Of a stretch of DNA of 64,000 nt, positions 50,036-61,400 are shown in pieces; position 1 is the stretch's first letter, and every line of letters starts with the position of its first letter. The stretch is from Leptospira adleri. Its GTDB lineage: Bacteria > Spirochaetota > Leptospiria > Leptospirales > Leptospiraceae. A program made the translations under genes and the position numbers. The stretch covers positions 10,777 through 74,776 of the forward strand of contig NZ_NPDU01000018.1 in NCBI RefSeq assembly GCF_002811985.1. The letters are read 5' to 3'. Under the pieces are notes generated by a model. That model searched no databases. It was not told the origin of the DNA and saw nothing but the letters and a program-made list of their open reading frames with translations.

Positions 50036-51292
50036 GTGTCTAAGCTCTACGTTATACGTCGATTGCTATTTGAATTTGACGGAGGGCTCATTGATAAAAC
50101 TTCCGATAATGAATTTGGAGAAAGCGTGAAAGCTTTTATAAGAGATATTTGGTTTCATAGAAAATCGGAGATCCAATCTCTCAATGGACTCCGCGCTCTC
50201 GCAATGATTCTAGTGATCTTGAATCACTACGCGCTCGTTTGGGAAGAATTGGGAACGTTTCATTCCGAATCTTTTTTTTGGTCTGGCGTGGATCTTTCCT
50301 TTGTTCTCAGCGGCTTTTTAATCTCTATGGGTTTGTGGAAGGATTGGAAGAAAAACGGAAAGATCAACTTTAAAAACTTCTATCTCAAAAGAACTCTTCG
50401 CATCTTTCCTTCTTACTTTATCTTTCTTACGATCAGTCTTACCTTCTTGGTCGTCGCGTTGGAGGTCTCTCGGAGAAACGAAATGCTGCAACAGACAAAT
50501 CGTTTGAGCTTATCCTTGATGAATTCTTGGGGAGATTTCGTTTTTCTCGGTAACTACTTCCAAGGATTCAACATTCATACCTGGTCCTTATCCATGGAAG
50601 AGCAGTTCTATATGATTTTTCCTTTTTTCTGCGGTTGGCTTTTATTCAAAAGAGGTCCCAAAGCGAGACAGTGTTTTTTGTGGCTTCTTGTTTTGATTCC
50701 TACCTTGACGCGATTTTGGATTTACGGAAGGACGGAGTATCCTTCTTCTCCCGGTTATTATCAAGAGATCTATTTCCCTTTTCATACTCGATTCGACTCT
50801 ATCGTCGTCGGAGTGATTGCGATGGATATTTATACGAACCACAAGCGCATCGTGGATAAACTAAAACAAAACGATTTCGTTTATTACGGTTGTCTGGTCT
50901 TTTTTCTTTCCCTACTGTTCGGCGCGCATTGGATCCACGGGGGTATGGATAATGTTTTCACTCACACGATCAAATATAATTTTTTGAATTTAGGTTTTGC
51001 GGGGATTCTGACGCTTTCGATCGTTCGGTTCGAAGGATTTCTGCACAAATTTTTGAGTCTGAGATTATTCGTTCCGATCGCAAGATTGAGTTTTACGATC
51101 TATCTCTGGCATCTCGTTTTGATAGGAGTCGCCATTTCAATCCTCGGCATCAAATCGGAGCCGGAATCTTTATTGGTATTCTTAACCCAATTCGCGTCCG
51201 TCTTAGTCTTGATCGTTCTTTTGGCGATTCCGCTTTATATTCTTATCGAATATCCGTTTCAGAAATTGCGTTCCAGAATGATTTCGAAATAA
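50036..51292 (+). CDS. Acyltransferase-3 (OafA/WecH-type) membrane protein
   Basis: A 418-residue polytopic protein of the acyltransferase-3 family, which O-acylates surface sugars using a cytosolic acyl donor. The core begins with LNGLRALAMILVILNHY near 49-65, with His64 as the conserved catalytic residue, then SGVDLSFVLSGFLIS, FYLKRTLRIFPSYF and WSLSMEEQFYMIFPF. About ten helices are visible. The frame opens at GTG 50036 and gives an extra 45-residue polar N-terminus before helix 1; a later start is possible. The gene stands alone. Confidence 0.88.
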   Translation: MSKLYVIRRLLFEFDGGLIDKTSDNEFGESVKAFIRDIWFHRKSEIQSLNGLRALAMILVILNHYALVWEELGTFHSESFFWSGVDLSFVLSGFLISMGLWKDWKKNGKINFKNFYLKRTLRIFPSYFIFLTISLTFLVVALEVSRRNEMLQQTNRLSLSLMNSWGDFVFLGNYFQGFNIHTWSLSMEEQFYMIFPFFCGWLLFKRGPKARQCFLWLLVLIPTLTRFWIYGRTEYPSSPGYYQEIYFPFHTRFDSIVVGVIAMDIYTNHKRIVDKLKQNDFVYYGCLVFFLSLLFGAHWIHGGMDNVFTHTIKYNFLNLGFAGILTLSIVRFEGFLHKFLSLRLFVPIARLSFTIYLWHLVLIGVAISILGIKSEPESLLVFLTQFASVLVLIVLLAIPLYILIEYPFQKLRSRMISK

Positions 51293-51324
51293 GAAGATCG
51301 AAAAGATATTATAATTTTCTAAAA

Positions 51325-52257
51325 TTACCTCTCGTTCTTTAACTTCTCGATTTCCCTGATCAACTCTTCCTTGCTCACGTTCGGATCCGACTTTAGTTTA
51401 CGAATCAGTTCGTCCGCGGTCGCTCTTTTGTTGACCGCTTTGTTATCCACCGTTCCTTCCAAAACAACCGGATCTCCGATGGCCGCGGAAAAATTCTTTT
51501 TGGATACCGGCTCTAAGGTGGCGGATTGTTGAAAAACTTCTATGATCCTGCAAGGAACCTTGCCGGCTCCGACGAAAAAGATCATTCCCGGTCTGATAAA
51601 ATCGGTTTTAGAAAATACTGCGACGATTCTATCCTCCACGTTTTCTCCGCCTTTGTAAAAAACCACGCCGCTGATTTCGTTGTCCAACGTTAGTTTCTTT
51701 TGATTTACTGTGGTTGTGATTCTTCCTAAAAACGCATTCCCGATTTTACGGTAGATCGTTTTGGAAAATTTCAATTCTCTTCCGTCCGGCGAAATTTCTC
51801 CTAGAAGATTTCCGCTCGAAGTGACGTTGCCAACTTCTCTCACCTTTGCGGGAGCTCCCATTTCGTTAAGCTTCCATTTTTTGGGATCGGACTCGCGGGC
51901 TCCCATGTGTAGAACGTGATATTCCTGGTATAAGGATTCCTGGAGTAGAATTTCGTTTTGACTCGTGACGACGCCGCCCGATCTGATTCTCCATTCTTCC
52001 CTGTTGTCGCTTGCGATAAACGAAAGTCTGACGATCGTCTTCCGTTCAAACGCGAGTTCGCCGTTTGCTTTAGGAAAGATGCTCAGGACTTCGAGTTTAA
52101 GTTTTCCGTCCTTGACCCATTCGTTTGTTTCCGAAGAAAGATAAAGACCGCTCAGGTTCGGATCGGAAGGGATGGGCTTCCCCTTTAAGTTGCCTGCGCA
52201 GTCGAGAAACGAAAAAGTATATAATAAAATAAGAATATGGATCGTTTTGATTTTCAT
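51325..52257 (-). CDS. Putative lipoprotein, 310 residues
   Basis: The ATG at 52257 starts a lipoprotein signal ([20 protein letters not shown]) with Cys20 as the likely lipidation site. The mature protein is largely beta-rich and polar ([30 protein letters not shown]), ending in a short charged helix. I do not recognise a family. The frame is open 81 codons further upstream but that part overlaps the alkD-like gene's 3' end and is not credible. It is 88 bases downstream of the alkD-like gene on the same strand. Confidence 0.75.
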   Translation of the reverse strand: MKIKTIHILILLYTFSFLDCAGNLKGKPIPSDPNLSGLYLSSETNEWVKDGKLKLEVLSIFPKANGELAFERKTIVRLSFIASDNREEWRIRSGGVVTSQNEILLQESLYQEYHVLHMGARESDPKKWKLNEMGAPAKVREVGNVTSSGNLLGEISPDGRELKFSKTIYRKIGNAFLGRITTTVNQKKLTLDNEISGVVFYKGGENVEDRIVAVFSKTDFIRPGMIFFVGAGKVPCRIIEVFQQSATLEPVSKKNFSAAIGDPVVLEGTVDNKAVNKRATADELIRKLKSDPNVSKEELIREIEKLKNER

Positions 52258-52345
52258 AAAAGTTCCGAAGGTTAGAATGGATTCTTCTTTTTGAGGGTAA
52301 AGTATCTTTTTACTCCTTTGTTCTTTTTGTTCCGGCGCTTTGACT

Positions 52346-53110
52346 TTATTTTCGCGTTCCTTTTTTCTTAGGATTGGGTTTCGGATTTTTTCCGGCGGCC
52401 ATGTATTTTCTTTTGAGATCTTCCGGAAATTTTTCGATCGCATAACGAAGCATCGTTCTCGGCATTCTTTCCGCGAAACGATCCAAAAAAACGACTTCAA
52501 CCGCTCGATTCCGATTCCCGACTTCCCGAAGCATCCAACCGACCGCCTTTTGTATGAGGTCCTCTTTGTCCTTTATGAGAGTTTCCGAAATTTTTAGGAT
52601 GTCTTTAAAATCTTTTGCACGAATCAAAGCGTAAGTGGAAAGAACGGAAATTCTTCTTTCCCATAAGTTTTTCGATTTGGCAAGTCGATATAAAATCGTT
52701 CGATCCTTATCCAAAAGATAATCGCCGATTAAAACTCTCGAGCTGAGATCCACCAAGTCCCAGTTGTTTACGTACTTAAGATTTTTGAGATAGAATTGGT
52801 GGAGTTGTTTTTTTAATTTTACGTCTCCTTTCTCAAACTGATAGCAAAGAATAAAGAGTGAAGTAAGTCTTTCTTCGTGAATCGGGGATTGCAAAAGGAC
52901 TTCCGCCTCTTTGAGAGAAAGGTCTTTGTACTGTTTGGCGATCTTTCTCTGATTCGGGACCGTTATTCCGAGAAAGATATCTCCATCCGCGTATTCTCCG
53001 GGTCCGGTTTTAAAAAAGCGGGAAAGAAAATCCGCCTTGTTGGGATCGCTTAATTCCTGCAATGCTTTCCTGACATCTTCAGCTTTCGGGGAAATCGAAA
53101 AATCTTTCAT
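52346..53110 (-). CDS. DNA alkylation repair protein, AlkD-like
   Basis: A 254-residue protein of the AlkD/AlkC HEAT-like repeat glycosylase family, which removes positively charged alkylated bases such as 7-methylguanine without base flipping. Family segments include [18 protein letters not shown] near 32-49, the tryptophan-bearing [11 protein letters not shown] near 114, [15 protein letters not shown] near 149 and [13 protein letters not shown] near 189. A Lys/Pro-rich tail ends the protein. The window thus carries two alkylation-repair glycosylases of unrelated folds (this and the AlkA type at 37.9 kb). Confidence 0.9.
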   Translation of the reverse strand: MKDFSISPKAEDVRKALQELSDPNKADFLSRFFKTGPGEYADGDIFLGITVPNQRKIAKQYKDLSLKEAEVLLQSPIHEERLTSLFILCYQFEKGDVKLKKQLHQFYLKNLKYVNNWDLVDLSSRVLIGDYLLDKDRTILYRLAKSKNLWERRISVLSTYALIRAKDFKDILKISETLIKDKEDLIQKAVGWMLREVGNRNRAVEVVFLDRFAERMPRTMLRYAIEKFPEDLKRKYMAAGKNPKPNPKKKGTRK

Positions 53111-53292
53111 CGGTCTTTGGTAAGCGGACGCAGTCTTCCTATCAATCCTATTTTGATTCGAAGAATACGTTCGAAAATTTTCAAAATCGTGTTTGTTTTT
53201 TTAGATCTGAAAATCCGGTAAACGATTGACTTCGCTTTAGCAAAGAGATCGAATTCAGTCCGATTTTAACGATCTTCGGAAAGGAGAATTCT

Positions 53293-53973
53293 ATGTTCAT
53301 CGGACATTATAGCGTTGCCTTTGTATTAAAAAAGACGGTTCCGAAAACGCCTTTTTGGTCTCTGTTAGTCGGCGTTCAATTTGTCGATTTTTTATTTATG
53401 ATCTTTGTCATGCTCGGAATAGAACACATGAGACTGATTCCGGGATTTACCGAGAGCAATCCATTCGATCTTTATTATATGCCTTATACTCACAGTCTGA
53501 TTGCGGGAGTTCTATGGTCGATCCTGGTTTTTTGCGGATTCTATTTTTATACTAAGGCGGAGGATACAACTAACAAACGGAAGATCGCGTTTGCGGTCGC
53601 ACTTTCGGTTATTTCGCATTATCTTTTAGACTTACCGGTTCATACGCCCGATCTTCCGATCCTTACGGATTCGGGAACAAAATTGGGCTTCGGTCTTTGG
53701 AACAATCTTTGGCTTACGGTGGGAATCGAAGCCGCTCTTACCGTTCTTTCTTTCGCGTATTATTTCCGCGGCAGCGTGAGCGGGAACGGATTCTCCGGAA
53801 AGTGGGGAATGCAGATTCTTGCGGGATTTTTTTTAATTCTAATTTTCATCAATCCTTTCGCTCCCGTCCCGGAGAATATCTACGTTTTCGCGGTGCAGGC
53901 TCTTGTCCTTTACGCTTTGATCGCTTATCTCGGACATAAGATGGACTCAAAGAGAATCTATGAGGACTTGTAA
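53293..53973 (+). CDS. Polytopic membrane protein of unknown function
   Basis: A 226-residue protein with five to six helices. It begins MFIGHYSVAFVLKK and contains PYTHSLIAGVLWS near 64-76 and ISHYLLDLPVHTPDLP near 107-122. These conserved His and Asp residues next to helices recall the YdjM/DUF457-type membrane metal-dependent hydrolases, but I can only describe the resemblance. The ATG has AAGGAG upstream. It stands alone between the alkD-like and trhO genes. Confidence 0.78.
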   Translation: MFIGHYSVAFVLKKTVPKTPFWSLLVGVQFVDFLFMIFVMLGIEHMRLIPGFTESNPFDLYYMPYTHSLIAGVLWSILVFCGFYFYTKAEDTTNKRKIAFAVALSVISHYLLDLPVHTPDLPILTDSGTKLGFGLWNNLWLTVGIEAALTVLSFAYYFRGSVSGNGFSGKWGMQILAGFFLILIFINPFAPVPENIYVFAVQALVLYALIAYLGHKMDSKRIYEDL

Positions 53974-54176
53974 AGTCGAAATCCGAAAGCTCCTACGCTC
54001 TAAATCTTAAAAATAAGAATTGCATCCGAGGCGCTCGAATCCCCGTCGAAGTAAAAACGGTGACTTCTTTTTTCGGCTTCTTTGTTCCTTAGAGAACAAG
54101 GAAAGAGGTCGGGACGAGATTTTGGGAGATAAGAAAGGCTTGTCAGAAAGCGTCCGAATTTCAAAGTTAAGAAAGT

Positions 54177-55259
54177 ATGACAAATCGGGAAGAAAGAGAA
54201 AAGGAAGTGAAGACGAAAAAACGTCCCCTCCATAATATCTACGGAAAGGAAATTTTAAAAAAACGACTTGAGTCCGAAAACTTTCCGCGAACCACGCTTT
54301 CTTTTTACCGTTATGTCATCTTAGAAGACGTGGAGATTCTGAGAGATCGGCTTTATTTGGAATGGGACTTTCTCGGAGTTTTAGGACGAATCTATATCGC
54401 GAGAGAAGGAATCAACGCTCAACTTTCCGTACCTTCTCATAACTTTGATAAATTTCGCGAGAATTTGGATTCCAGAAAAGAATTTAAAGATATGCCGTTC
54501 AAAATCGCGGTTGAAGACGATAGAGAATCTTTCTTAAAACTGGATCTGAAGATTAGAAAAAAAATCGTGGCCGACGGTTTGGACGACGACGCATTCGATG
54601 TGACTAACGTAGGCAATCATCTTTCCGCGGAAGAATTCAACCGGCATCTGGATTCCGAAAAAACCATCGTGGTGGATGTTCGAAATCACTACGAGAGTGA
54701 AATCGGCCATTTTGAAAAAGCGCTTCTCCCTCAATCCGATACGTTTAGAGAAGAACTTCAGATGCTTCTGGAGTTGTTAAACGGAAAAGAGGATGAGAAA
54801 ATTCTAATGTACTGCACCGGGGGAATCCGCTGTGAAAAAGCGAGCGCGTGGTTAAAACATCACGGGTTTAAGGACGTAAATCAGCTTCACGGAGGGATCA
54901 TTTCCTACGCCCACGAAGTCGCCGAAAAGGGACTCGAGTCCAAATTCAAAGGTAAGAATTTCGTTTTCGACGGGCGTCTACAGGAAAAGATCGGAACCGA
55001 AGTCATCTCCACCTGTCATCAGTGCGGTCAAAAAAGCGATCGTCACGTCAATTGTGCGAATCCAGGTTGTCACATTCTATTTATCCAGTGCGAAAGTTGT
55101 TCGGAAAAGTTCGAAGGTTGTTGTACGGAAGAATGCAGAACGATTCTTCATTTACCTAAGGACAAACAAAAGGAAATCCGTAAGGGGAAACTGAACGACA
55201 ATCGATTTTTTACGAAATCTAGAATTCGTCCGAAAATTTCCGAACTCTATAAAACTTAA
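54177..55259 (+). CDS. trhO: tRNA U34 hydroxylase TrhO, rhodanese-like (YceA)
   Basis: A 360-residue rhodanese-domain protein. TrhO makes 5-hydroxyuridine at the wobble position of tRNAs. Residues about 38-135 form the N-terminal UPF0176-type domain ([17 protein letters not shown]) and about 145-250 the rhodanese domain ([19 protein letters not shown]), with the active loop CTGGIRCEK and Cys213. The C-terminal part has a cysteine cluster ([19 protein letters not shown] and [12 protein letters not shown]) that probably binds zinc. The ATG at 54177 is followed by a basic leader of about 20 residues, longer than in E. coli, so a later start is possible. Confidence 0.92.
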   Translation: MTNREEREKEVKTKKRPLHNIYGKEILKKRLESENFPRTTLSFYRYVILEDVEILRDRLYLEWDFLGVLGRIYIAREGINAQLSVPSHNFDKFRENLDSRKEFKDMPFKIAVEDDRESFLKLDLKIRKKIVADGLDDDAFDVTNVGNHLSAEEFNRHLDSEKTIVVDVRNHYESEIGHFEKALLPQSDTFREELQMLLELLNGKEDEKILMYCTGGIRCEKASAWLKHHGFKDVNQLHGGIISYAHEVAEKGLESKFKGKNFVFDGRLQEKIGTEVISTCHQCGQKSDRHVNCANPGCHILFIQCESCSEKFEGCCTEECRTILHLPKDKQKEIRKGKLNDNRFFTKSRIRPKISELYKT

Positions 55260-55275
55260 AATTCTATCGCACTCG

Positions 55276-56184
55276 TTAGGCAGTTGCCGATTCCGTGCGC
55301 TTGGACCAGAACCAAGCAAGACTCACTCCGGCGATCGCGTGCCATATCCCCCAAATTGCGGCGATGATCGCCATACTTCCTTGTCCTCCGAAAAAAGCGA
55401 AGATGAGAACTAAGCCGAGTCCCGAGTTTTGAATTCCGGTTTCGATCGAAATACATCTTGCGTCTTTCTCGTCCAACCGCATCCATTTCGCAAAATAATA
55501 ACCTAGAATAAAACCGATCGAGTTCATTAGGAAAACGTAAAGAAAGACGCGGTGAATTACCTGCAAAAAAGCCTGAAAATTCGCGGCGAGCGCGATCACG
55601 AGAAACGCGGCAAAGATGAGCGCGGAAAGTAGCTTGAGCGGCTTCTCCGCTTTTTTAGCGAACTTGGGAAGAAAACGATTCGTAAGAAGGCCGAGTGTGA
55701 TCGGAATCAACAAGATGATTAGAATCGCCTTGAATACGTCGAAGGGATCTAACGTGATTTCCTTTAACGTTTTGTGGACGGGCGGATAAAGATTCCCCCA
55801 AAAAAAGAAATTAAACGGAGTCGCAACAATTGCAAGAGAGGATGAAACCGCGGTTAAAGAAATGGAAAGCGCCGTGTTGCCTTTCGCGAGAGAAGTGATG
55901 AAGTTGGAGATATTGCCGCCCGGACAAGCGGCGACGAGAAGCATGCCTAACGCAACTCCGGGAGGCGGATTTAAAATCCAGAGTAAAAGATAGGTCGCGA
56001 ACGGGAAGAGAAAAAATTGGGAAACGATTCCTGTGACGGACGCTCTCGGCTTTTTAAAAAGAAGTTTGAAATCCTCTAACTTGAGTTCCAGGGCGATCCC
56101 GAACATGATCAGCCCTAGAAGTATATTCAAAAATACTAATCCACTTTCGTGAAAATTAATCCGAACAGCGTCCAAATCCTGCAT
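55276..56184 (-). CDS. Bile acid:sodium symporter (BASS/SBF) family transporter
   Basis: A 302-residue transporter with about ten helices. Typical SBF segments are [16 protein letters not shown] near 25-40, the crossing motif [19 protein letters not shown] near 84-102 and [15 protein letters not shown] near 246-260, which form the sodium and substrate sites. Substrates of the family range from bile acids to pantoate, pyruvate and sulfonated compounds. The ATG at 56184 follows the stop of the TauD-family dioxygenase gene by three bases, so the pair is cotranscribed and probably serves one pathway. Confidence 0.92.
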   Translation of the reverse strand: MQDLDAVRINFHESGLVFLNILLGLIMFGIALELKLEDFKLLFKKPRASVTGIVSQFFLFPFATYLLLWILNPPPGVALGMLLVAACPGGNISNFITSLAKGNTALSISLTAVSSSLAIVATPFNFFFWGNLYPPVHKTLKEITLDPFDVFKAILIILLIPITLGLLTNRFLPKFAKKAEKPLKLLSALIFAAFLVIALAANFQAFLQVIHRVFLYVFLMNSIGFILGYYFAKWMRLDEKDARCISIETGIQNSGLGLVLIFAFFGGQGSMAIIAAIWGIWHAIAGVSLAWFWSKRTESATA

Positions 56185-56187
56185 CGA

Positions 56188-57342
56188 TCAATCCGCCCAG
56201 GCCACGTAAATGTTTCTCGGACCGGAGAACGGATGCCTTCCGTGTGATACGGAATAATTGTCGATCACGAGGACGTCTCCGTTCTGCCAGGAGAAGAGCG
56301 AGATGTTTTTCCAGAATACGTCTTGAATCTGAACGAGTTCATCGAGAGAAATCTCTTCTCCGTTTCCATAATTGCAATGCGTATCCAGATATTCCTTTTT
56401 TGTGGTAAGTTTTTTGAGAAGAGTCAGTACTTCCAACGCTATTCCGATAAAAAAACCTCGAATCGTTTTTTGACGGGCAAAGATATGCCAGTATTCCTTT
56501 CTTGCGGCGTCGATATGAAATACCTGCGAATGATTGTGCCACGCGAGCGTTTTAAATTCCGGATGTTTCCTGATTGCGAGAGTGGTGTTTATCAAACGAA
56601 GATTGTCGTCGCCGAACCATTCCACCTTGAAGTTTTGCTTTTTAGAAATCTTCTCGACTTCGTCTCGACTTTTTGTCTGAAACATTTCGTCCCAACGTTT
56701 CGTTTTCCAAAACTGAAAGCGGGACTGATTGGACGGGCCGTTATAAACTCTCGAGTATTCTATCTTATGTTTTTCGAATTTATCACGGATCGATTGAGGA
56801 ACTTCTTGAAGCACCTTTCTGAGATCCGTGATCGGCGTTTCTCCAAATTGACCGGGAGCCTGGCCGCAGAAGAAAAAAAGTTTTCGAGGAGGAGAATCTA
56901 AAAAACTCATCTCGGCGTGTTGCATGATCGGATAGGCTGGAGGAAGTTCGGTCGCAGTGAACGCATATTTGGTTACTTGGTTACGAGGCGAAGTTCCGAG
57001 ATAATTGTTTTTTAGATTCGGATCGACGTTTAGGATCACGTCTTCGAAGTCCTGAGGGGACTCTATTTCAAAACCTCGGAACAGAATCGCGCCGTATTCC
57101 TTAAGGTCGTCATTTAACACGCGTTTGTTGGATTTTATCCATTGAATCAGAGAGGATTTATCCGCTTGTTCCGGCGATCTTGGTTGATAAACAACCGGAA
57201 GCGGGTTTTTAGGATCCAAAAAACCTTTTTGTAAGGAAGAATCCGATTTTACGTTTGTCTTTTTAGAAACAACCGACTTCGATTTCGGCTTGGATTGTGT
57301 CTTTCCCTTAGTCTTCGATTTGGTAAGAGTTTTTGTCGCCAT
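56188..57342 (-). CDS. TauD/TfdA-family Fe(II)/2-oxoglutarate dioxygenase with lysine-rich N-terminal tail
   Basis: A 384-residue protein. Residues about 80-380 form the TauD/TfdA double-stranded beta helix. The iron ligands appear as His142 and Glu144 in MQHAEMSF and His367 in SVSHGRHPF, so the usual HxD is HxE here, as in CsiD/SyrB-like or gamma-butyrobetaine hydroxylase-related members; the 2-oxoglutarate arginine is likely in SGPRNIY. The first 38 residues are almost wholly Lys, Ser, Thr and Gln and should be disordered. The ATG at 57342 is chosen; a TTG-type upstream extension is weak. It is followed at once by a BASS transporter. Confidence 0.88.
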   Translation of the reverse strand: MATKTLTKSKTKGKTQSKPKSKSVVSKKTNVKSDSSLQKGFLDPKNPLPVVYQPRSPEQADKSSLIQWIKSNKRVLNDDLKEYGAILFRGFEIESPQDFEDVILNVDPNLKNNYLGTSPRNQVTKYAFTATELPPAYPIMQHAEMSFLDSPPRKLFFFCGQAPGQFGETPITDLRKVLQEVPQSIRDKFEKHKIEYSRVYNGPSNQSRFQFWKTKRWDEMFQTKSRDEVEKISKKQNFKVEWFGDDNLRLINTTLAIRKHPEFKTLAWHNHSQVFHIDAARKEYWHIFARQKTIRGFFIGIALEVLTLLKKLTTKKEYLDTHCNYGNGEEISLDELVQIQDVFWKNISLFSWQNGDVLVIDNYSVSHGRHPFSGPRNIYVAWAD

Positions 57343-57384
57343 GGTGAATAACGTCCCTCGAAAAGATTTCCAGATCCTACTCAA

Positions 57385-57773
57385 GGATTCATTTGGAAAA
57401 GGTATTTTTTAGGTACGATAAGAATGCGGTTTTCCCGTAGCACAAGGATAATTTGTTATAACAGATTAAAAATTTAATAAAACGAAACGGGCAAGAGACG
57501 TCTCGTTCCTTTGTATATTCCTCAAGGAGTCCTGTGCTTTACTGAATTAGCCATTCTTTTAATCTCATTGAATGATAAGATGAAATCAATTTTAATCAAA
57601 AAACATAGTATTTAAGTCATTCCGACGTTCTGAATTTTTGAATACGTTCGTTTTGTGAGATAAATTATTAGTAAAGCAGAAAAATGATTGTAATATTAGA
57701 ATTGAGCTCTTATTTAAAATTTGGAAGAATTTCACTCTTTCGAAAAGGAACGAGAGGCTTTGCACTAATTCTA
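57385..57773. other. AT-rich intergenic region before a metI remnant
   Basis: About 390 bases, strongly AT-rich and without a recognised gene. The promoter of the dioxygenase-transporter operon must lie near its left end. No trace of metN or metQ was seen in it. Confidence 0.4.
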
Positions 57774-58259
57774 CGGTTGAACTCCAGTCTGATTCTTCTT
57801 GTCGCTTTGTTGCCGATCACGCAAGTGGATCACCGGAACGACTATCGGTCCTTTGTCCTTTGTCCTTTGTCGGCGTCCGTTCCGCTTTCCGTAGCGGCGA
57901 TTCCCTTCTTAGCAAGACTGGTGGAATCCACGTTATGCGAAATATCGGACGTGGTTTTGGAAGCCGCGGTTTTCCACCGGAGCCAGTCTAACACTGATTA
58001 TTCGTGAAATTCTTCTCCCCGAAGCGATACCCGGAATAGTTTCCGGAATTACGCTGACAACGGTCAGTCGTTTCGGTTTTTCGGCGATGAATAGGATCGT
58101 GGACGGAGGGGAAATCGGCGATCTCGCGATTCGTTTCGGTTATTACAGATACGAAGACGGAATCATGTTCGCCACGGTGACGATCGTAATTCTTCTCGTT
58201 AACTGATCCAATGGACCGGGGATGCGATTCGAAGGAAAGTGGACAAAAGGGCCGGATAA
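57774..58259 (+). pseudogene. metI: Remnant of metI, D-methionine ABC transporter permease
   Basis: Three overlapping frames together spell the C-terminal two thirds of MetI: LILLVALLP, VPLSVAAIPFLARLVEST and VLEAA in one frame; TGASLTLIIREILLPEAIPG and IGDLAIRFGYYRYEDG in a second; and LIQWTGDAIRRKVDKRAG ending at the TAA (58257-58259) in a third. The frame is broken by a 7-bp unit (GTCCTTT) repeated three times at 57848-57871, by an indel near 57970 and by a one-base loss near 58203. The expected AMAGVVGGGG loop has become AMNRIVDGGE. The N-terminal part is absent, and no metN or metQ is adjacent. This is a decaying gene, not a working one. Confidence 0.9.
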
Positions 58260-58300
58260 AAATAGATTCTAAAAACGGAATGTGTTTTTATCCAAAATCC

Positions 58301-59314
<1,014 letters not shown>

Positions 59315-59551
59315 AAAAACGATTTTCCCCCGGATCTCTTGGAATGTTTTCTGAGATTTCCTTTGCAAGAAAACTCATTTTTTACTTTTTACGCGGCTTC
59401 TTTCTTTTTGAATCTTTCCTTCGATTCAAAGGACGCGGATCGTTCTAATTGAGGATAAGAATCGTCTAAGATACGAAGATTCGTTGTAACGGACGTTTCC
59501 CTTTTTCTGATTGCTCGCTCGAGTCTTATGGAAAAGCTGGAAGGAGAAGTC

Positions 59552-59950
59552 ATGAGTAGCATAGAAGAAGTTCAGAGAGAAATCGTTTCAGAATTTTCCG
59601 AATGTACCGATTGGCAGGAACGTTATCAGCTTCTCATCGAGATGGGCGACGAACTCGGTCCCATTCCCGATTCTTTAAAAACGCAGGAACGTCTCGTTCC
59701 TGGTTGTCAATCCCGCGTATGGATCGTTTCGGAAGAGACCGAAGGCAAAGTGGTCTTTCAAGCTGACAGCGATTCGGCGATCACACGCGGAATGATCGCG
59801 CTTCTCATTCGAGTATTTTCGGGAAGAACAAGGGAAGAAATCAAAAACGCCTCTCTCGAATTTTTAAAAGAGATCGGATTGGACAAGCACCTTTCCATGT
59901 CGCGAAGAAACGGACTTTATTCGATGGTGAATATTTTAAGAAATAGCTGA
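59552..59950 (+). CDS. sufE: SufE-family sulfur acceptor protein
   Basis: A 132-residue SufE protein that takes persulfide sulfur from a cysteine desulfurase (SufS) for Fe-S cluster assembly. The acceptor loop VPGCQSRVW places Cys52, and the rest ([35 protein letters not shown]) is typical. I chose the ATG at 59552, since GGAAGGAG lies just upstream; an ATG at 59528 would add eight residues. No other suf gene is adjacent. Confidence 0.92.
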   Translation: MSSIEEVQREIVSEFSECTDWQERYQLLIEMGDELGPIPDSLKTQERLVPGCQSRVWIVSEETEGKVVFQADSDSAITRGMIALLIRVFSGRTREEIKNASLEFLKEIGLDKHLSMSRRNGLYSMVNILRNS

Positions 59951-60082
59951 TCCGGATTTTTACCGGAGGTTCGTCTTAGTTGCGACTTTTTTCCCGAAAC
60001 AGGAATTTATCTGCTGCGCGGGATGACTTTTTTGGAGGATACGAATCTCGACTTCGCTTAACAAATTGAACTTCTAACTTTC

Positions 60083-60856
60083 ATGAACATCAAAACCTAT
60101 CATCCAAACGGACTTTTGAGATCGTATATCAGGGATTATATGATCATCGAGAGCGGAGTGGAAAGGGAGAATCGGATTCTCCCCAACTCTTCGGCGGTTT
60201 TATCATTTCGAATGGAAGGAGACGTCCGTATCACCGAGAACTCGAAGGAGAATTTGGTTCCGGTTTTAGGAATCGCCGGTCTTCGAAAAAATTTCCGTCT
60301 GATCCGATATTCAAAAAAGGCGTCGATGCTTCTCGTAAACTTCAAAGAAGGAGGAGCTTCCGAATTTTTTCCGATCCCGATGAATGAAATTTTCGGCATC
60401 AATCTTTCTCTGGATCAAATCCTTCCCAAATCTCGAATTGCTCTGATCGAAGAAAAACTTTTCGAGACAAAAACGAACGAAGGAAAAATCGGGATCCTTG
60501 AAAAATTCTTACTTTCCCAAATCCGCGGAACGAACGCGGACCTGCTTGTGATGGAGACGGTAAGAAGAATTCGAAACACGAATGGTAATCTAAAAATTAC
60601 CGAAATTCTTCAGGGAATGCCGATCAGCAGGGATTCTTATGAAAAAAGGTTTCGTAAAACGATCGGAACTTCTCCGAAACAATTCGCTAATTTGATAAGA
60701 ATCAAATCCCTCATTGAACGTTATTCTTCCTTTCAAACTCTGACCGATCTATCTCATGACGCCGGTTATTTCGATCAAGCGCACTTCATCAAAGATTTTA
60801 GATCCTTTACCGGACAAACGCCGAAGGATTTTTTCAAGGCTCCGGCGTTCTGGTAA
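60083..60856 (+). CDS. AraC-family transcriptional regulator
   Basis: A 257-residue regulator. The N-terminal effector region (about 1-150, YHPNGLLRSYIRDYMIIES) is of the DUF6597 kind, and the C-terminal AraC domain has two helix-turn-helix motifs: LKITEILQGMPISRDSYEKRFRK near 175-197 and LTDLSHDAGYFDQAHFIKDFRSFTGQTP near 223-250. The ATG is at 60083. A monooxygenase-like gene follows on the same strand after 68 bases and is a likely target. Confidence 0.9.
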   Translation: MNIKTYHPNGLLRSYIRDYMIIESGVERENRILPNSSAVLSFRMEGDVRITENSKENLVPVLGIAGLRKNFRLIRYSKKASMLLVNFKEGGASEFFPIPMNEIFGINLSLDQILPKSRIALIEEKLFETKTNEGKIGILEKFLLSQIRGTNADLLVMETVRRIRNTNGNLKITEILQGMPISRDSYEKRFRKTIGTSPKQFANLIRIKSLIERYSSFQTLTDLSHDAGYFDQAHFIKDFRSFTGQTPKDFFKAPAFW

Positions 60857-60924
60857 ATTTCTGATTTTTTACAATTTTGATCTTTGATCTTCGCGTATTC
60901 TTTATTCGTTCAAGGAGAAGAAGA

Positions 60925-61233
60925 ATGCAGAAAATATTGATTGATCGTTTTATCGTTCCCAAATCGTCTCGGGAAGAATTTTTTGAAAGAGTCAAAATCA
61001 ACCGAGGTTTTATTAAAACGCTTTCCGGGTTCATTCAAGATTCCGCATATTCGAGAGAGGAGGGGAATGACCTCGTTTTTGTGACGGTTGCGGTTTGGAA
61101 AGATCAAGAGGCGATCGACAACGCAAAAAAAAACGTCTTCGCCGAATACGAGAAACAGGGTTTTGATATGCCCGCGATGCTGCGGCGTTTGGGTATCACG
61201 ATCGATAGAGGGATTTTCGAGGAATTCGTATGA
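60925..61233 (+). CDS. Antibiotic biosynthesis monooxygenase (ABM) domain protein
   Basis: A 102-residue dimeric ferredoxin-like-fold protein of the ABM superfamily. The layout IDRFIVPKSSREEFFERVK, GFIQDSAYSREE and FVTVAVWKDQEAIDNAKKNV fits the family, in which a Trp-containing strand (here AVWKD) is typical. Members include cofactor-free oxygenases and haem-degrading enzymes; the haem-binding His/Asn pattern of IsdG is not evident. The ATG at 60925 has AAGGAG upstream. It follows the AraC regulator gene. Confidence 0.85.
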   Translation: MQKILIDRFIVPKSSREEFFERVKINRGFIKTLSGFIQDSAYSREEGNDLVFVTVAVWKDQEAIDNAKKNVFAEYEKQGFDMPAMLRRLGITIDRGIFEEFV

Positions 61234-61400
61234 GTTGCGAATGATCTTCGTAATTTAATCCGCTCATGAATGAGGTTTTAATATTCCGGTTTGATACTAT
61301 CATTTGAATTTACTATGGACCTATTTGTTTTAATTTAGGTCTTATTTCCTTAAAATGCACGTAAGTTTTTAAGAAAATTTAAAAGATAGGCAACTAAAGA

